Source: Acetobacteraceae bacterium (GTDB lineage Bacteria > Pseudomonadota > Alphaproteobacteria > Acetobacterales > Acetobacteraceae). Taken from it: DNA of 6,158 bases. Position 1 is the stretch's first letter. Every line of letters starts with the position of its first letter. Of the stretch, positions 5,278-6,158 are shown piece by piece. The notes below the pieces were generated by a model that did not search any database, had not been told where the DNA came from, and saw only the letters and a list, made by a program, of their open reading frames with translations. A program made the translations under genes and the position numbers. Where the stretch lies: the NCBI GenBank assembly GCA_003164305.1, contig PLSZ01000105.1:2844-9001 (forward strand), read 5' to 3'.

Positions 5278-6158
5278 ATGCATCTCGCCGAGCTAAAAAC
5301 CAAAACCCCCGCCGAGTTGCTGAATTTCGCGGAATCCTTACAGATCGAAAACGTCTCGTCGCTGCGCAAGCAGGACATCATGTTTTCGATCCTTAAGTCG
5401 CTCGCCGAATCCGATCAGATTATTCTGGGCGAAGGCACGCTGGAAATTCTGTCCGACGGCTTCGGCTATTTGCGCAGCCCGGAAGCCAATTATCTTCCCG
5501 GCCCGGATGATATTTACGTCAGCCCCAATCTCGTGCGCCGTTACGCGCTGCGCACCGGCGACACCGTCGAAGGCCAGATCCGCGCGCCGAAGGACGGCGA
5601 GCGTTATTTCGCCTTGGCCAAAGTCGAGCAGGTCAATTTCGAGCCGCCGGACGCGGTGCGGCATCGCATCAACTTCGATAACCTGACCCCGCTGTATCCC
5701 GATCGCCGGCTGAAGATGGAAATGGAGAATTTCCAATCGGTCGCGAAAGGCCCGCAGAAAGACAACACGCCGCGGGTGATCGACCTGATTTCCCCGATCG
5801 GCATGGGCCAGCGCGCGCTGATCGTCGCGCCGCCACGCACCGGCAAAACGGTGATGCTGCAAAACATCGCCGCCGCCATCGCCGCCAACCATCCGGAAGT
5901 ATTTCTTCTCGTGCTGCTGATTGATGAGCGGCCGGAAGAAGTCACCGACATGGCGCGCTCGGTGAAAGGCGAGGTCGTGGCCTCGACCTTCGACGAGCCG
6001 GCGACCCGGCACGTGCAGGTCACGGAGATGGTGCTGGAAAAGGCCAAGCGGCTGGTTGAGCACAAGCGCGACGTGGTGATTTTGCTGGACAGCATCACGC
6101 GGTTGGCGCGGGCCTACAACACCGTTGTGCCGTCGTCCGGCAAGGTGCTGACCGGCGG
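5278..6158 (+). CDS. rho: Transcription termination factor Rho (3' end cut by window)
   Basis: Rho is a hexameric RNA-dependent ATPase and helicase that ends transcription of untranslated RNA. The window holds 293 codons plus two bases, with no stop; roughly 125 residues are missing by comparison with typical Rho (about 420). The N-terminal helix domain begins [15 protein letters not shown]. The cold-shock RNA-binding domain includes DGFGYLR at 60-66 and GPDDIYVSP. The ATPase domain shows Walker A PPRTGKT (185-191, Lys190), the DERPEE segment from Asp216 with catalytic Glu217, Walker B LLDS with Asp271, and the Q-loop region [10 protein letters not shown] at the window edge. The R-loop and C-terminus lie outside. 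ATG at 5278 is chosen because it gives the standard Rho N-terminus; a weak purine stretch GAGAGA sits at 5267-5272. A 13-codon open frame (5255-5296) overlaps the start in another frame. Confidence 0.97.
   Translation, partial: MHLAELKTKTPAELLNFAESLQIENVSSLRKQDIMFSILKSLAESDQIILGEGTLEILSDGFGYLRSPEANYLPGPDDIYVSPNLVRRYALRTGDTVEGQIRAPKDGERYFALAKVEQVNFEPPDAVRHRINFDNLTPLYPDRRLKMEMENFQSVAKGPQKDNTPRVIDLISPIGMGQRALIVAPPRTGKTVMLQNIAAAIAANHPEVFLLVLLIDERPEEVTDMARSVKGEVVASTFDEPATRHVQVTEMVLEKAKRLVEHKRDVVILLDSITRLARAYNTVVPSSGKVLTG

Noticed and set aside
5338..6063. 241-codon minus-strand open frame opposite rho
   Set aside because: It is the mirror of strongly conserved rho codons with biased third positions; no independent features.

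Overview
The window is high-GC DNA that looks like an alphaproteobacterial chromosome, plausibly Acetobacteraceae or another Rhodospirillales-type lineage. Three things point there: a DUF4167 protein directly after prmC (a family I know only from Alphaproteobacteria), an NAD kinase of the short alphaproteobacterial type, and a Rho N-terminus beginning MHLAELK. I cannot name a genus. Most of the content is housekeeping. The one accessory element is a small toxin-antitoxin operon.

Layout. Bases 1-268 hold the C-terminal end of a nitrilase-family amidohydrolase. It overlaps by 4 bases (TTGA) a complete NAD kinase gene (265-1041). A 313-base gap follows (1042-1354) and carries an alphaproteobacterial-style palindromic repeat between convergent genes. 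On the minus strand lies a vapBC operon: vapB antitoxin (1959 to 1747), then vapC PIN toxin (1750 to 1355), overlapping by GTGA. Divergent from vapB is metX, homoserine O-acyltransferase (about 1999-3225). It overlaps prmC, the release-factor glutamine methyltransferase (3222-4154), by another TTGA. A 223-base gap with a plausible promoter precedes the DUF4167 protein (4378-4929), which has a 16-glycine run. A 348-base gap with short imperfect direct repeats leads to rho (5278 to the window edge), which is cut off at the right edge after 293 codons.

The genes do not form one pathway: NADP supply, methionine synthesis, translation-termination maturation, transcription termination and a toxin-antitoxin pair are simply neighbours. 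The most interesting regulatory structure is a 33-base near-perfect palindrome (1969-2001) in the vapB/metX divergent region. It contains the vapB -10 hexamer, a -10-like hexamer facing metX, and a candidate ATG for each gene at mirror positions. It is a good candidate for a VapBC operator that could also affect metX. I found no CRISPR array, tRNA, rRNA, insertion sequence or clearly new multi-gene system.
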